A stretch of 64,000 nt of DNA from Terriglobia bacterium. Its GTDB lineage: Bacteria > Acidobacteriota > Terriglobia > Terriglobales > Acidobacteriaceae. The notes below the pieces were generated by a model. It was not told the DNA's origin, searched no databases, and was given only the letters and a program-made list of their open reading frames with translations. Both the position numbers and the translations under genes were made by a program. Where the stretch lies: positions 171,957-235,956 of the forward strand of contig JAIQGF010000004.1 in NCBI GenBank assembly GCA_020072845.1, given 5' to 3'. Positions 63,635 through 64,000 of the stretch are shown here, piece after piece. Each line of letters begins with the position of its first letter. Positions within the stretch are counted from its first letter, which is position 1.

Positions 63635-64000
63635 ATGAGCAAGGTACGTGTACTGGTAGGCACCCGCAAGGGCGCGTTCGTGCTTTCGTCGGACGCGAAA
63701 CGTGCGAAATGGGAAGTCAGCGGCCCGCATTTTGCGGGCTGGGAGATTTACCACGTCAAGGGATCGCCCGCCGATCCCAACCGGCTGTATGCCTCGCAAT
63801 CCAGCGGCTGGTTCGGGCAGGTGATCCAGCGCTCCAACGATGGCGGCAAAACCTGGGAGACGCCCGGCGGCGAAGCGATACCGAAGCCGGGCGAGATGCC
63901 CAAGGTCAGCAATAAGTTCGTCTACGACAGTTCTCCCGAAACCGGCAAGCCCCTCGCCACGCACCAGTTTTACGACGGCACGCAGAAACCCTGGGAGTTC
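63635..64000 (+). CDS. BNR/sialidase-like beta-propeller protein (partial, 3' end off window)
   Basis: The frame begins with ATG 63635 after AAAGGGGTGAGGG and is open to the right edge for 122 codons. [20 protein letters not shown] and the Asp-box-like repeat [12 protein letters not shown] are typical of BNR/Asp-box (sialidase, YCF48 or exo-alpha-sialidase-like) propellers. No signal peptide is present, so it may be cytosolic. In Acidobacteria such proteins are often annotated as glycosyl hydrolase or WD40-like; true function cannot be set from this part. Confidence 0.75.
   Translation, partial: MSKVRVLVGTRKGAFVLSSDAKRAKWEVSGPHFAGWEIYHVKGSPADPNRLYASQSSGWFGQVIQRSNDGGKTWETPGGEAIPKPGEMPKVSNKFVYDSSPETGKPLATHQFYDGTQKPWEF

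Overview
The window looks like part of a chromosome from an Acidobacteriota bacterium (Koribacter/Terriglobales-like). This is an inference from gene content and style: high GC, a six-subunit Alternative Complex III with separate actD and actE, a fused aroD-aroE, a GTP-type PEP carboxykinase, DUF3857/TPR and DUF4139 secreted proteins, and many short repeat hairpins between genes. No rRNA, tRNA, CRISPR array, phage or transposase was seen. Both ends cut through a gene.

Layout. 1-8204 (minus): act operon for quinol:electron-acceptor oxidoreductase, in order actA-B-C-D-E-F plus a membrane-anchored protein that runs off the left edge. 8747-14684: small basic protein, aldehyde dehydrogenase, tyrS, dut, purN, purM and a 50-residue membrane protein. 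15035-23659 (plus): ADP-forming acyl-CoA ligase fused to a GNAT acetyltransferase, DUF3857-transglutaminase-TPR protein, lipid kinase, SppA. 23776-31054: HU, pgeF (minus), pckG, DUF4139 protein, GAF-PP2C phosphatase (minus). 31242-36074 (mainly minus): apt, acyP, efp, YtxH protein, TonB, a secreted protein, PilZ. 36221-38815 (minus): trpE and trpG separated by a four-helix-bundle gene inside an inverted-repeat cassette. 39110-45683: MBL-fold protein, a lower-GC methyltransferase/GAF pair, Doc and VapBC toxin-antitoxin modules, glutamate dehydrogenase, pgsA, amrA. 45880-54643: dinB, OmpA-like protein, aroDE, GvpL/F, DksA/TraR-type Zn finger, TPR protein, FAD oxidoreductase, a lone XRE antitoxin-like regulator. 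54716-60800: MacAB-like efflux operon (minus) divergent from a CpxRA-like two-component system. 61019-62913: nrfHA ammonia-forming nitrite reductase. 63035-64000: DUF2203 protein and a BNR/sialidase-like protein cut by the right edge.

How it fits together. The act complex and NrfHA are both quinol-linked respiratory modules, and both have GTGA-N6-TCAC (Crp/Fnr-type) palindromes upstream, so they may share an oxygen- or nitrite-responsive regulator. The CpxRA-like pair and the MacAB-like pump flank an intergenic region with two copies of a phased GTAAA array of the CpxR-box type, which suggests one envelope-stress unit.

The most unusual feature is the repeat landscape. At least ten sequence classes of degenerate 6-10-bp tandem units occur, most of them folded into long inverted repeats between genes, sometimes nested. 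Related palindromes also lie in frame inside actB and pgeF, and a short tandem array lies inside the lipid kinase gene. One class brackets a four-helix-bundle gene exactly at the trpE/trpG junction, which resembles a small non-autonomous or IVS-like mobile cassette.
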